From Actinomycetales bacterium SN12 (GTDB lineage Bacteria > Actinomycetota > Actinomycetes > Actinomycetales > Microbacteriaceae): DNA of 64,000 bases. The DNA is taken from the NCBI GenBank assembly GCA_002837415.1, contig PJCV01000003.1, forward strand, positions 186,001 through 250,000. The letters are read 5' to 3'. Below the pieces are notes generated by a model. It saw only the letters and a list, made by a program, of their open reading frames with translations, was not told the origin of the DNA and ran no database searches. Shown one piece after another: positions 50,621 to 59,020 of this stretch (positions are counted from its first letter, which is position 1; every line of letters begins with the position of its first letter). A program made the translations under genes and the position numbers.

Positions 50621-50725
50621 CTCCAGCACGCGGGTAGCGGGCGTTCGGCTCTGCAGCACCGGGCGCGGGTTATGAACGGCAGCCACGGGCATCCGCTCCA
50701 CAGGCCACGGTGGAAGAATCGGAGC

Positions 50726-52192
50726 ATGACCCGCGAGCATTCCCCCGAACTCGCCGCGCGAGCGGCGCAGCAGCACGTCGTCGTCGTCGGCGGAGGGATC
50801 GGCGGTCTGGTCGCCGCACGCGAGTGCGCGAAGGTCGGCATGCGCGTGACGCTGCTCGAGGCATCGGAGGCGCTGGGTGGCAGCATCCGCACCGCCGAAC
50901 TGGGCGGCATCGCCATCGACGCGGGCGCCGAGAGCTTCGCGACCCGCGGCGGTCACGTGCGGGCGCTGGTCGACGAGCTGGGCCTCGCTGACGCGGTCGT
51001 GTCACCGCAGGGCGGCGGCGCGTGGCTGAGCGGGATCCCAGGTGCGCCGGACGCACCGCTCCCGAAGGGCAGCCTGCTCGGCATCCCGGCCAACCCCTTC
51101 CAGGACGACGTGCGGCGCATCATCGGCTGGCGGGGAGCGTGGCGGGCGTACGTCGACCGCCTGCGCCCGCCGCTGACCATCGGGCATGAGCGCAGCCTCG
51201 GCAAACTGGTCAGCTCGCGGATGGGCGACCGCGTGCGCGACCGTCTCGTCGCACCGGTGACGGCGGGGGTGTACTCCGCCGACCCCGATGACGTCGACAC
51301 CGACGTCGCCACCCCCGGCCTCAATGCCGCTCTCACCCGCATCGGCTCGCTGACCGGAGCCGTCGGCCTGCTGGCGGCCGAGCGCAAGGGCAAGGCTCCC
51401 GGAGCGGCGGTGCTCGGACTCGTCGGCGGCATGGGCCGGCTGGTCGAGGCGCTACGCGTCGACCTCGTCGCGTACGGCGTCGACATCCGCACCGGCGCCC
51501 GCGTCACCCGCCTCGCACGCGAAGGCGAGAACTGGGCGGTCGAGATCGCGCCGCTGTCTCAGGAGAATCCGGATGTCATCGCCGAGACCCCTCTGCGTGC
51601 CAGCGGTGTGATCGTGGCGACAGCCGAGCCCTCCGCGCGCGAGCTCATCGACGCGCACGTTCCCGGCCTCGGTGATGCCGGCGACGCTCCCGAGATCGAG
51701 ATCGTCACGCTGCTGCTCGACGCCCCGGAGCTCGACGCCGCACCTCGCGGCAGCGGCGTGCTCACGGTGCCGGGCAGCCACACGGCGAAGGCGCTCACCC
51801 ACTCCACGGTGAAGTGGGGCTGGCTGCGCGATGCCGCCCGGGGTCGCCACCTCGTGCGCCTGTCGTTCGGCAGTCAGGGAGAGCCGGCGGCGACCGCAGC
51901 CCTCGACGACGATGCGGCCTCCGCGCTCGCGCTGTCCGAGGCATCCGCCCTGCTCGGCATCGCCCTGCGCCCACCCCAGCTGCTCGCCGCTCACCGCGCG
52001 CGATACGTGCAGGCCCAGCCGACCTCGCTGATCGGCGCGACAGAGCGGCGCGCCGCCATCCGGGCAGCAGTGACCGCCTCTCCAGGCCTCGGCGTGGTGG
52101 GGGCGTGGGTGGCAGGCACCGGGCTCGCGCAGGTCGTTCCGGATGCCGTGGCCGAGGCCGATCGGCTGCGCGCGAGCCTGCTCTGGGGCTGA
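50726..52192 (+). CDS. hemY: Coproporphyrinogen III oxidase (HemY/CgoX)
   Basis: FAD-dependent oxidase of 488 residues. The N-terminal dinucleotide fold is VVVVGGGIGGLVAARECAK, followed by LLEASEALGGSIRTAEL and IDAGAESFATRGG. The middle has LGKLVSSRMGDRVRDRLVAPVTAGVYSADPDDV. The C-terminal FAD segment is SPGLGVVGAWVAGTGLAQVV. In Gram-positive bacteria with HemQ this enzyme oxidises coproporphyrinogen III to coproporphyrin III rather than protoporphyrinogen. The ATG at 50726 is preceded by AAGAAT-N6, a weak form of the leaderless pattern. It is 105 bases after hemE. Confidence 0.9.
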   Translation: MTREHSPELAARAAQQHVVVVGGGIGGLVAARECAKVGMRVTLLEASEALGGSIRTAELGGIAIDAGAESFATRGGHVRALVDELGLADAVVSPQGGGAWLSGIPGAPDAPLPKGSLLGIPANPFQDDVRRIIGWRGAWRAYVDRLRPPLTIGHERSLGKLVSSRMGDRVRDRLVAPVTAGVYSADPDDVDTDVATPGLNAALTRIGSLTGAVGLLAAERKGKAPGAAVLGLVGGMGRLVEALRVDLVAYGVDIRTGARVTRLAREGENWAVEIAPLSQENPDVIAETPLRASGVIVATAEPSARELIDAHVPGLGDAGDAPEIEIVTLLLDAPELDAAPRGSGVLTVPGSHTAKALTHSTVKWGWLRDAARGRHLVRLSFGSQGEPAATAALDDDAASALALSEASALLGIALRPPQLLAAHRARYVQAQPTSLIGATERRAAIRAAVTASPGLGVVGAWVAGTGLAQVVPDAVAEADRLRASLLWG

Positions 52193-52331
52193 TCGGAGTC
52201 CTGTCCCGGGACCGAACCGAGGGCGCGCTGTTACATCGAACGGGCCTCCGGCGCAAGGGTAGATGCCGAATGCGGAATATGTGGCTACCCTGGAACGCGA
52301 AAGAGGCCGCAACCAACGTCAGGAGGCCCTC

Positions 52332-52727
52332 ATGAAGGGAAAGATCGGACTCGTCATCGGCATCGGCGCGGGCTACGTCCTCGGCAGTCGAGCCGGACGC
52401 GAGCGCTACGAGCAGATCAAGACGCAGTGGCTCAAGGTGTGGAACCTCGATCCCGTGCAGGAGCAGGTCTCGCGCGTGCAGGACTTCGCGAAGTCGCAGG
52501 CCGCCGCTGTTCCCGGTGCCGTCTGGACCGGCGCAGTGAAGGTCGTGAAGGCCGTCTCGAAGTCGGGCACCCCCGGCGAGAAGCTCGACGGCGCGATCGA
52601 CGCCACGAAGGACGCCGCGGAGAAGGTCGCCGACGCCAAGGACTCGCACGACTCGACGTCGGGTGGCACGATGGCTCCCGCGAAGCCGGTCGGCTCCGAG
52701 GGCACCACGCCCAAGAACAAGGGCTGA
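52332..52727 (+). CDS. YtxH-like small membrane-associated protein
   Basis: Protein of 131 residues with one N-terminal hydrophobic segment (KIGLVIGIGAGYVLGSRAGRERYEQI), the pattern of YtxH-type proteins. A helical middle with alternating charge follows (LDGAIDATKDAAEKVADAKDS), then a disordered Ser/Thr/Pro/Lys tail. No enzymatic motif is present. AGGAGG stands before the ATG at 52332, and TACCCT about 50 bases upstream may be its -10, so it could start its own transcript. The next gene follows after three bases. Confidence 0.75.
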   Translation: MKGKIGLVIGIGAGYVLGSRAGRERYEQIKTQWLKVWNLDPVQEQVSRVQDFAKSQAAAVPGAVWTGAVKVVKAVSKSGTPGEKLDGAIDATKDAAEKVADAKDSHDSTSGGTMAPAKPVGSEGTTPKNKG

Positions 52728-52730
52728 GGC

Positions 52731-53141
52731 ATGCTCCGCGGATACCGCGACCGCGCCGACGACAGCCTGCTAACTCTGCTCGGGGACCTTCCCGAGCTGG
52801 TGCGCAACCTCGTCACTGCCGAGGTCAACGCCGCGAAGGCGTGGATCTCGCGCACGGCGAAGGATGCCGGCATCGGCAGCCTGTGGTTCGTCATCGTGCT
52901 GTTCCTGCTGTTCTGGGCGATCCCGGTGCTGCTGGCGTTCGCCATCATCGGGCTGAGCTCGTGGTGGCCCGCCTGGCTCTCGGCGCTCGCCGTGTTCGGC
53001 TTCCTGCTCGTCTGTATCGTGATCTTCGCCCTGCTCGGGCTGGCGCGGTTCCGCAAGGTCATGAAGCGCCAGAACCCCGGCCAGGCCGTCGCCACCGATG
53101 TGCGCATCATCAAGGGAGACTCCGCCAATGACCGATCTTGA
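52731..53141 (+). CDS. Phage-holin-superfamily (Actinobacterial holin-X) membrane protein
   Basis: Protein of 136 residues with an N-terminal amphipathic helix (LLGDLPELVRNLVTAEVNAAKAW) and two strong transmembrane helices (LWFVIVLFLLFWAIPVLLAFAII and WLSALAVFGFLLVCIVIFALLG), ending in a basic tail. The layout matches chromosomal holin-X/PspE-like families, which are not phage lysis genes; no endolysin or phage gene is near. It sits between the YtxH-like gene and the 102-residue gene, overlapping the latter by 14 bases. A set of three for envelope structure is a fair guess. Confidence 0.75.
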   Translation: MLRGYRDRADDSLLTLLGDLPELVRNLVTAEVNAAKAWISRTAKDAGIGSLWFVIVLFLLFWAIPVLLAFAIIGLSSWWPAWLSALAVFGFLLVCIVIFALLGLARFRKVMKRQNPGQAVATDVRIIKGDSANDRS

Positions 53142-53436
53142 GAAGACGGCACTGCCCAGCGCCGCCCTCACCACCACCGAGGTTCCGCGCACGGTCGTGC
53201 CGGCGGGGATCACCGACCCCGTCGCCTCGGCCCGTGCCGAGCTGCGCGCGGCGCTCGCCGCCATCGAGGTGCGGGGCAACTTCCCCCGCCGCATCGAGAA
53301 GGCGACGGCGCGGGGCGTCGTGCGCGCTCGCGCCTTCGCGCATCGCAATCCGGCCGGCGCCGGAGCGGCCGTCGTCGCGACGGCAGCCGCCGTCGGCGGG
53401 CTCGTGTGGGCGATGGCCCGCGCGATCTCGCGCTGA
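53128..53436 (+). CDS. 102-residue C-tail-anchored protein
   Basis: Small protein with a helical middle (SARAELRAALAAIEVRGNFPRRIEKATARG) and a C-terminal hydrophobic segment (GAGAAVVATAAAVGGLVWAMA), so probably tail-anchored. I do not recognise the family; it resembles the DUF3618 type in layout only. The start overlaps the end of the holin-like gene, with GGGAG about nine bases before the ATG. It is the third of three small envelope-type genes inside the haem cluster. Confidence 0.65.
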   Translation: MTDLEKTALPSAALTTTEVPRTVVPAGITDPVASARAELRAALAAIEVRGNFPRRIEKATARGVVRARAFAHRNPAGAGAAVVATAAAVGGLVWAMARAISR

Positions 53437-53483
53437 GAACGCCGCGCAGCGCCGCCGGGTTCGCCGCCTTCGCTGAGAAGGGG

Positions 53484-53489
53484 CAGACT
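53484..53489 (+). promoter_or_regulatory. -10-like CAGACT of hemQ (leaderless)
   Basis: CAGACT, six bases (GGAAGC), then ATG at 53496. The same hexamer and spacing occur at 58489. Confidence 0.45.
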
Positions 53490-53495
53490 GGAAGC

Positions 53496-54173
53496 ATGTC
53501 CGAAACGCGCGATGACAACCCGTCTGGATTCACCCTGTGGGCCGTCTGGGGCAGAAACCCCGACGCGCCCGCGATCGAGACCGACGAGAGCGAGCTCGAA
53601 GTGCTCGTCGGCCACATCGAGAGCTCCGGGGTCAGCGTCCGGGGGTTCTACGACGTCAGCGGCCTGAAGGCCGATGCCGACCTGATGGTGTGGCTGCACG
53701 GCGACACCGTCGAAGAGCTGCAGCGCGCCCTGCGGCGTCTGCGCCGCACCGACCTGCTGCGCAACCTGCTGCCCGTCTGGAACGTCATGGGCGTGCACCG
53801 CGACGCAGAGTTCAACCGCGCTCACGTGCCCGGTTTCCTCCGCGGGGTCGAGCCCAAGCAGTGGCTCTGCCTCTACCCGTTCGTGCGCACGCCGGAGTGG
53901 TACCTGATCGAGGAGTCCGAGCGCCGCAAGATGCTCGCCGATCACGGGCGCAAGGGGGCCGCGTTCACCGGCGTGATCGCCAACACCGTCGCAGCGTTCG
54001 CGCTCGGCGACTACGAGTGGCTGCTGCCGCTCGAGTCGGACTCGGCGACCGAGCTCGTCGACCTCATGCGCGACCTGCGCTACACCGAGGCGCGTCGCTA
54101 CGTGAAGGAGGAGGTGCCCTTCTACACCGGGCGCCGCCTGCGTCTCGACGAGATCGCCGAAGTGCTTCAGTGA
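53496..54173 (+). CDS. hemQ: Coproheme decarboxylase (HemQ/ChdC)
   Basis: Last enzyme of the coproporphyrin-dependent haem pathway, 225 residues of the chlorite-dismutase-like fold: it turns coproheme into haem b with peroxide. Recognisable parts are VWLHGDTVEELQRALRRLRR, LYPFVRTPEWYLI with the catalytic Tyr, and MLADHGRKGAAF with the axial His. The end is KEEVPFYTGRRL. Its presence shows that the cell uses the coproporphyrin route. The stop shares GTGA with hemC. Confidence 0.92.
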   Translation: MSETRDDNPSGFTLWAVWGRNPDAPAIETDESELEVLVGHIESSGVSVRGFYDVSGLKADADLMVWLHGDTVEELQRALRRLRRTDLLRNLLPVWNVMGVHRDAEFNRAHVPGFLRGVEPKQWLCLYPFVRTPEWYLIEESERRKMLADHGRKGAAFTGVIANTVAAFALGDYEWLLPLESDSATELVDLMRDLRYTEARRYVKEEVPFYTGRRLRLDEIAEVLQ

Positions 54174-55156
54174 GCACGCAGACCCCGATCCGCCTCGGCA
54201 CCCGGCGCAGCGCGCTCGCGCAGGCGCAGTCCGGCCATGTCGCCGACGCGCTCGCCGCGGTCGCCGGCCGGCCGGTCGAGCTCGTGCCGATCGTCTCGGA
54301 GGGCGACACGAACCGGGCATCCCTGTCGGAGATCGGCGGAACGGGCATCTTCGCCAACCGCCTGCGCGAGGCGCTGATCGCGGGGGAGTGCGACATCCTC
54401 GTGCACTCGCTGAAGGACCTGCCCACCGCCGTCCCCGCTGAGCTGGTCATCGCGGCGACGCCGCCGCGGGCGGATGCCAGGGACGTCGTCATCACGCGCG
54501 GCGGCACGCCCCTGCATGAGCTGCGCCACGGCAGCACGGTGGGGACCGGCTCGCCGCGCCGCATCGCGCAGGTGCGGCGTCGTGCGCCACACGCCGAGGT
54601 GGTCGACATCCGCGGCAACGTCGATTCCCGTCTCGAGCGGGTGTCATCCGGAGAGCTGGATGCCGTGATCCTCGCCGCCGCCGGCCTCACACGCCTCGGC
54701 TCGGAGACCACCCTGCGTCGTGAGGAGCTGGGTCTCGCCGAATGGCCGACCGCGCCGGGCCAGGGTGCGCTCGCGGTGGAGACCACGGCCGATGCGCCGT
54801 CGGAGCTGCTCGACGCACTCGCGCGACTCGACCATCTCGACACCCGCATCGCGGTGACCGTGGAGCGAGCCGTGCTGGCCGGGCTCGAGGCCGGATGCCA
54901 GGCGCCCATGGCGGCCCACGCGGTCGTCACCGGCGACAGCATCCGTCTGCGCGCCGTCGTCTACGAACCCGGTGGCGGACGCCGAATCGGACTGGACGTC
55001 TCCGAGCCCCTGAACAGGGGGTATATTCGACGGAACGGCAGCGGCAACGGAGCGGATGCTGCCGATGGTGCAGACCCGATGCGCACGGCTCGTGAGCTCG
55101 GCGACTCTGCGGCCCATCGGCTGCTCGAACAGGGAGCGGCCGACCTCCTGCCCTGA
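54170..55156 (+). CDS. hemC: Hydroxymethylbilane synthase (porphobilinogen deaminase)
   Basis: Enzyme of 328 residues that joins four porphobilinogen units. The start [19 protein letters not shown], the catalytic Asp region [37 protein letters not shown], and the cofactor-binding Cys243 in [13 protein letters not shown] are all in place. The C-terminus after about 290 has a Gly/Asn/Asp-rich insertion ([14 protein letters not shown]). GTG start by overlap with the hemQ stop. Confidence 0.94.
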   Translation: MSTQTPIRLGTRRSALAQAQSGHVADALAAVAGRPVELVPIVSEGDTNRASLSEIGGTGIFANRLREALIAGECDILVHSLKDLPTAVPAELVIAATPPRADARDVVITRGGTPLHELRHGSTVGTGSPRRIAQVRRRAPHAEVVDIRGNVDSRLERVSSGELDAVILAAAGLTRLGSETTLRREELGLAEWPTAPGQGALAVETTADAPSELLDALARLDHLDTRIAVTVERAVLAGLEAGCQAPMAAHAVVTGDSIRLRAVVYEPGGGRRIGLDVSEPLNRGYIRRNGSGNGADAADGADPMRTARELGDSAAHRLLEQGAADLLP

Positions 55157-55167
55157 GAGTGATCGTG

Positions 55168-55965
55168 ATGACTGCTTCCGAAACCAAGACCGCCAGGCCG
55201 CTCGACGGCTGGCGCGTTCTCGTGCCACGGGGTGGACCCTGGGGCGACAGCGTCGCTGCCAGCCTGCGTGCGATGGGGGCGGTGCCCGTGGTGGCGCCTC
55301 TCATCAACTTCGCCCCGACCACCGATCAAGATGCCCTCGATGCGGCCCTCGGTCGACTGCAGGCCGGCGAGTACGACTGGTTGACCATCACCAGCGCCAC
55401 GACGGTCGACGTGCTGTACGCGCATCGCGTCGCGATTCCGTCGAGGACCAAGGTCGCCGCCGTCGGCGAGACGACCGCCGCGGCGCTGCAGGCCGTCGGA
55501 TACGACGTCGCGCTCATGCCCGAGCTCGACAACTCCGCCGCTGGGATGGCGGAGAAGATCATCTCGATCGAGCCCGATGCGCAGCGCATCCTCACCCTGC
55601 GCAGCGAGATCGCCAAGCCGGTTCTCTCGGTCATGCTCACCGAGGCGGGGCACGACGTCGACAGCGTGGTGGCCTACCGCACGGTCGGAGTGCCGGTCAC
55701 CGAGCGGATCCGCCGCGACGTGGAGAACGGCCGGATCAACGCGATCCTGATCACGAGCGGCTCGGTCGCCAAGCAGGTGCGCGAGCAGTTCCCCGAGATC
55801 CCCGGGACCACGATGCTCGCGGCGATCGGCCCGCGCACGGCGAAGGACGCCGAGAAGGCCGGACTTCCGGTCACAGCCATCGCCGACAAGCAGACGGTCG
55901 ATGCGCTGATCGACACGGTCTCGCGATTCACGCTCCCGCACGCGGCAGACGAGTTCGCGCCGTGA
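55168..55965 (+). CDS. hemD: Uroporphyrinogen-III synthase
   Basis: Enzyme of 265 residues that cyclises hydroxymethylbilane with inversion of ring D. Sequence conservation in this family is low. The call rests on [35 protein letters not shown], the mid-protein [10 protein letters not shown], and [18 protein letters not shown], together with its place between hemC and hemB. ATG 55168 is preferred (GAGAG upstream); GTG 55159 in frame is an alternative. The stop shares GTGA with hemB. Confidence 0.88.
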   Translation: MTASETKTARPLDGWRVLVPRGGPWGDSVAASLRAMGAVPVVAPLINFAPTTDQDALDAALGRLQAGEYDWLTITSATTVDVLYAHRVAIPSRTKVAAVGETTAAALQAVGYDVALMPELDNSAAGMAEKIISIEPDAQRILTLRSEIAKPVLSVMLTEAGHDVDSVVAYRTVGVPVTERIRRDVENGRINAILITSGSVAKQVREQFPEIPGTTMLAAIGPRTAKDAEKAGLPVTAIADKQTVDALIDTVSRFTLPHAADEFAP

Positions 55966-56945
55966 GCCGGTTCCCTGACGCGCGTCTGCGCCGTCTTCGC
56001 CAGTCCGCTCCGGTTCGCGAGCTCGTGCGCGAGACCTCTCTCGAGCCGCGCCAGCTGGTGCTGCCGATGTTCGTGCGCGAAGGTCTCAGCGAGGCCACGC
56101 CGATCGGCTCGATGCCGGGCGTCATGCAGCACTCGCTGGATTCGCTCAAGGCCGCCGCGGTGGATGCCGCTGAGGCCGGTCTCGGTGGCGTGATGCTGTT
56201 CGGCGTACCGGCCGTGCGCGACGCGATCGGATCAGGCGCCGACGATCCAGACGGCATCCTCAACGTCGCCACGACCGCGCTGGCAGCGGAGGTGGGCGAC
56301 GCCCTCGTCGTGCAGACCGACCTCTGCCTCGACGAGTTCACCGACCACGGTCACTGCGGTGTGCTGACTCCTGCAGGAGCAGTGGACAACGACGCGACGC
56401 TCGAGCGCTACGCCTCGATGGCTCTCGCGCAGGCTCGCGCAGGATCCCAGCTGCTGGGTCTCAGCGGCATGATGGACGGGCAGGTCGCGGTGATCCGCGA
56501 AGCGCTCGACGACGAGGGGTTCCACGACACCCTGCTGCTCGCCTATTCGGCCAAGTACGCAAGCGCCTTCTACGGCCCGTTCCGCGAGGCCGTCGACTCG
56601 CAGCTGCAGGGCGACCGGCGCACCTACCAGATGGATCCGGGCAACCGGCGCGAGGGCGTGCGTGAGGCGCTGTTCGATCAGGACGAGGGCGCGGACATCG
56701 TGATGGTCAAGCCCGCGATGGCATTCCTGGATGTGCTGCGCGAGGTGCGCGATGCCGTCGACGTGCCGGTGTGGGCGTACCAGGTGTCGGGCGAGTACGC
56801 GATGATCGAGGCTGCCGCGGCGAACGGCTGGATCGACCGCCGCGCCGCCGTGCTCGAATCGCTCATGTCGATCCGCCGTGCCGGCGCCGACGCTGTCCTC
56901 AGCTACTGGGCGAGCGAAGCCGCGCGCTGGATTCGGAGCCGCTGA
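55962..56945 (+). CDS. hemB: Porphobilinogen synthase (delta-aminolevulinate dehydratase)
   Basis: Enzyme of 327 residues that joins two 5-aminolevulinate molecules. The metal-site region [16 protein letters not shown] has two Cys, as in zinc-type enzymes but with an Asp in the motif. The Schiff-base Lys residues are in [17 protein letters not shown] and [13 protein letters not shown]. The end [10 protein letters not shown] is usual. The GTG start at 55962 is set by the four-base overlap with hemD. Confidence 0.94.
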   Translation: MSRFPDARLRRLRQSAPVRELVRETSLEPRQLVLPMFVREGLSEATPIGSMPGVMQHSLDSLKAAAVDAAEAGLGGVMLFGVPAVRDAIGSGADDPDGILNVATTALAAEVGDALVVQTDLCLDEFTDHGHCGVLTPAGAVDNDATLERYASMALAQARAGSQLLGLSGMMDGQVAVIREALDDEGFHDTLLLAYSAKYASAFYGPFREAVDSQLQGDRRTYQMDPGNRREGVREALFDQDEGADIVMVKPAMAFLDVLREVRDAVDVPVWAYQVSGEYAMIEAAAANGWIDRRAAVLESLMSIRRAGADAVLSYWASEAARWIRSR

Positions 56946-57068
56946 GGCGCGCGCCGGCACACTTCTCCCCGCTCTGCACACCAAATCCGCCGATCTCTGT
57001 GCTGTTCGGGGAAACCTGTGCATCCGTGTTCGTTTCCCGAGCCCGGCGCCGCTCATAGCCGGCATCCG

Positions 57069-57074
57069 TAGGCT
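57069..57074 (+). promoter_or_regulatory. -10 box TAGGCT of hemL (leaderless)
   Basis: TAGGCT, six bases (GGATGC), then ATG at 57081; the same string as at xthA. It gives hemL its own promoter apart from the hemQ-B run. Confidence 0.65.
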
Positions 57075-57080
57075 GGATGC

Positions 57081-58394
57081 ATGGACCGCAACGACTCCCT
57101 GTTCGACACTGCCCGCTCCGTGATCCCCGGCGGCGTGAACTCGCCGGTGCGCGCGTACGGCTCGGTCGGCGGAACGCCGCGGTTCCTGGCATCCGCTTCG
57201 GGCGCCCGCGTGACCGACGCCGCCGGACGCGAGTACGTCGACCTCGTCGCGTCGTGGGGTCCGGCACTGCTCGGCCACGCGCGTCCCGAGGTGGTTCAGG
57301 CGGTTCAGGATGCCGCGACCCGCGGCCTCTCGTTCGGCGCCCCCACCGAGGGTGAGGTGGAGCTCGCGCAGCTGATCGCCGAGCGGGTGCGTCACGACGA
57401 CGTGCGACCGGTCGAACGCGTGCGCCTGGTCTCGACGGGGACCGAGGCGACCATGACGGCGATCCGCCTGGCCCGCGGCGCCACCGGACGCGACCTGCTG
57501 GTGAAGTTCTCGGGCCACTACCACGGCCACTCCGACGGGCTGCTCGCCGCCGCCGGCTCCGGCGTCGCTACGCTCGCGCTGCCGGGCTCGGCCGGCGTGC
57601 CTGCGCCGATTGCCGCGCAGACGCTCGTCATCGACTACAACGACCCGGATGCCCTGGCCGCGGTGTTCGCCGAGCATGGCGAGCGCATCGCCGCCGTGAT
57701 CGTCGAGGCGGCGTCGGCGAACATGGGCGTCGTCGCTCCGCTGCCCGGCTTCAACAGGCTCATCGCCGACACCGCCCACGCGCACGGCGCCCTGATGATC
57801 CTCGACGAGGTGCTCACCGGATTCCGGGTGCACCCCGCCGGATTCTGGGGGCTGCAGCAGGAGGCGGGCGAGCAGTACGTGCCCGACATCATCACGTTCG
57901 GCAAGGTCGTCGGCGGCGGGATGCCCTTGGCCGCGCTCGGCGGCAGCGCCGCCGTCATGGACATGCTGGCACCCGTCGGACCCGTGTACCAGGCGGGCAC
58001 ACTGTCGGGGAACCCCCTCTCGGTCGCGGCCGGCATCGCGACTCTGCGGCTCGCGACGCCCGAGGTGTACGCGCGCATCGATGCCGCAGCCGATCGGCTC
58101 GCCGCCTCGTTGGACGCCGCGCTGACGGATGCCGGCGTGGTGCACGCGGTGCCGCGCGCCGGCAGCCTGTTCGGTGTCGCCTTCCTGCCCGAGGCGCCGC
58201 GCGACTACGCGATCGCTCAGACGCAGGAGTCGTTCCGCTACGCCCCGTTCTTCCACTCCATGCGCGAGCAGGGTGTGGCGCTGCCGCCCAGCGTGTTCGA
58301 GGCGTGGTTCCTCACGGCCGCGCACGGCGACGACGAGCTGGCCGCCATCGAGGCCGCTCTGCCCGCGGCGGCCGCGGCCGCGGCATCCGCCTGA
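57081..58394 (+). CDS. hemL: Glutamate-1-semialdehyde aminotransferase
   Basis: PLP enzyme of 437 residues that turns glutamate semialdehyde into 5-aminolevulinate. Family marks are [20 protein letters not shown], the gating region [40 protein letters not shown]-like [13 protein letters not shown], and the PLP Lys275 in [15 protein letters not shown]. It works directly after HemA, which is encoded on the other strand at the other end of the cluster. A 135-base gap with its own promoter separates it from hemB. Confidence 0.95.
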   Translation: MDRNDSLFDTARSVIPGGVNSPVRAYGSVGGTPRFLASASGARVTDAAGREYVDLVASWGPALLGHARPEVVQAVQDAATRGLSFGAPTEGEVELAQLIAERVRHDDVRPVERVRLVSTGTEATMTAIRLARGATGRDLLVKFSGHYHGHSDGLLAAAGSGVATLALPGSAGVPAPIAAQTLVIDYNDPDALAAVFAEHGERIAAVIVEAASANMGVVAPLPGFNRLIADTAHAHGALMILDEVLTGFRVHPAGFWGLQQEAGEQYVPDIITFGKVVGGGMPLAALGGSAAVMDMLAPVGPVYQAGTLSGNPLSVAAGIATLRLATPEVYARIDAAADRLAASLDAALTDAGVVHAVPRAGSLFGVAFLPEAPRDYAIAQTQESFRYAPFFHSMREQGVALPPSVFEAWFLTAAHGDDELAAIEAALPAAAAAAASA

Positions 58395-58401
58395 CCCCGT
58401 C

Positions 58402-58432
58402 TGTGCCGAACCGGCCTTGCCGGTTCAGCACA
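58402..58432 (+). terminator. Terminator after hemL
   Basis: GAACCGG/CCGGTTC extended by TGTGC/GCACA with one bulged pair, five-base loop, eight bases after the stop. Confidence 0.65.
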
Positions 58433-58488
58433 ACAGGATCGTTGCCGTCCTGTCAGCAAGTCGTGGGCGTGTCGGTCGCCCGCTTTGG

Positions 58489-58494
58489 CAGACT
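58489..58494 (+). promoter_or_regulatory. -10-like CAGACT of the 150-residue gene (leaderless)
   Basis: CAGACT, six bases (GGTCGC), then ATG at 58501. Confidence 0.45.
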
Positions 58495-58500
58495 GGTCGC

Positions 58501-58953
58501 ATGGTGACCCTGCTGCTGGATCAGACTCGACTTGAGATCGTTCTCTCGCCGATCGAGCGGGCATCGACCTTCCACCGGGAGAACGTGCGCGTCGAGCGCG
58601 AGCACATCACCAAGGTGCAGCTGACTCAGGATGCCTGGACCTGGCTGCGCGGAGTGCCGGGACCCGGCACTCACATCCCCGGAGTCCTCGCCGCGGGAAC
58701 GTGGAAGGCCGCGGAGACCACGGACTTCGTGCTGATCCGGCGCCGCAGGCCCAGCGTCGTGGTGGATCTCGACGGCGACGCGCAGTTCCAGCGGCTCATC
58801 CTCACGACCCGCCACGGGCTCGCGCTGACCCAGGCGCTGCGGCTCGAGGTCAGCGATCAGCCCGAGGATGTCGCGGACATCGCGACCGGCTCGGTGCCGG
58901 TGCAGAAGCAGCGCCAGCGCCCGGTCATCCGGCCGCGGCCCCGCACCGTCTGA
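58501..58953 (+). CDS. Protein of unknown function, 150 residues
   Basis: Not recognised. The middle is beta-rich (IEIVLSPIERASTFHRENV-like strand turns, then TKVQLTQDAWTWLRG). The stretch TTDFVLIRRRRPSVVVDLDG followed by FQRLILTTRHGLALTQAL recalls small bacterial PH-like domains, but this is only a resemblance. The C-terminal tail is basic and disordered (VQKQRQRPVIRPRPRTV), which could bind RNA or acidic lipids. There is no signal peptide or membrane helix. It follows the hemL terminator and is convergent with the ABC ATPase gene. Confidence 0.65.
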   Translation: MVTLLLDQTRLEIVLSPIERASTFHRENVRVEREHITKVQLTQDAWTWLRGVPGPGTHIPGVLAAGTWKAAETTDFVLIRRRRPSVVVDLDGDAQFQRLILTTRHGLALTQALRLEVSDQPEDVADIATGSVPVQKQRQRPVIRPRPRTV

Positions 58954-59020
58954 CCGGAACGGCGAGGTCTCAGCCGGAAGGGCGGGGTCGACGTCTCACC
59001 GGACTCGGCGATCCCGAGCG

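Noticed and set aside
52731..53141. Prophage remnant (holin)
   Set aside because: No endolysin, capsid, integrase or att-like repeats. The holin-X superfamily is common on actinobacterial chromosomes.
56946..57080. Palindromic element in front of hemL
   Set aside because: Short complementary pieces such as CCCCG/CGGGG occur, but no long regular stem or second copy was found.
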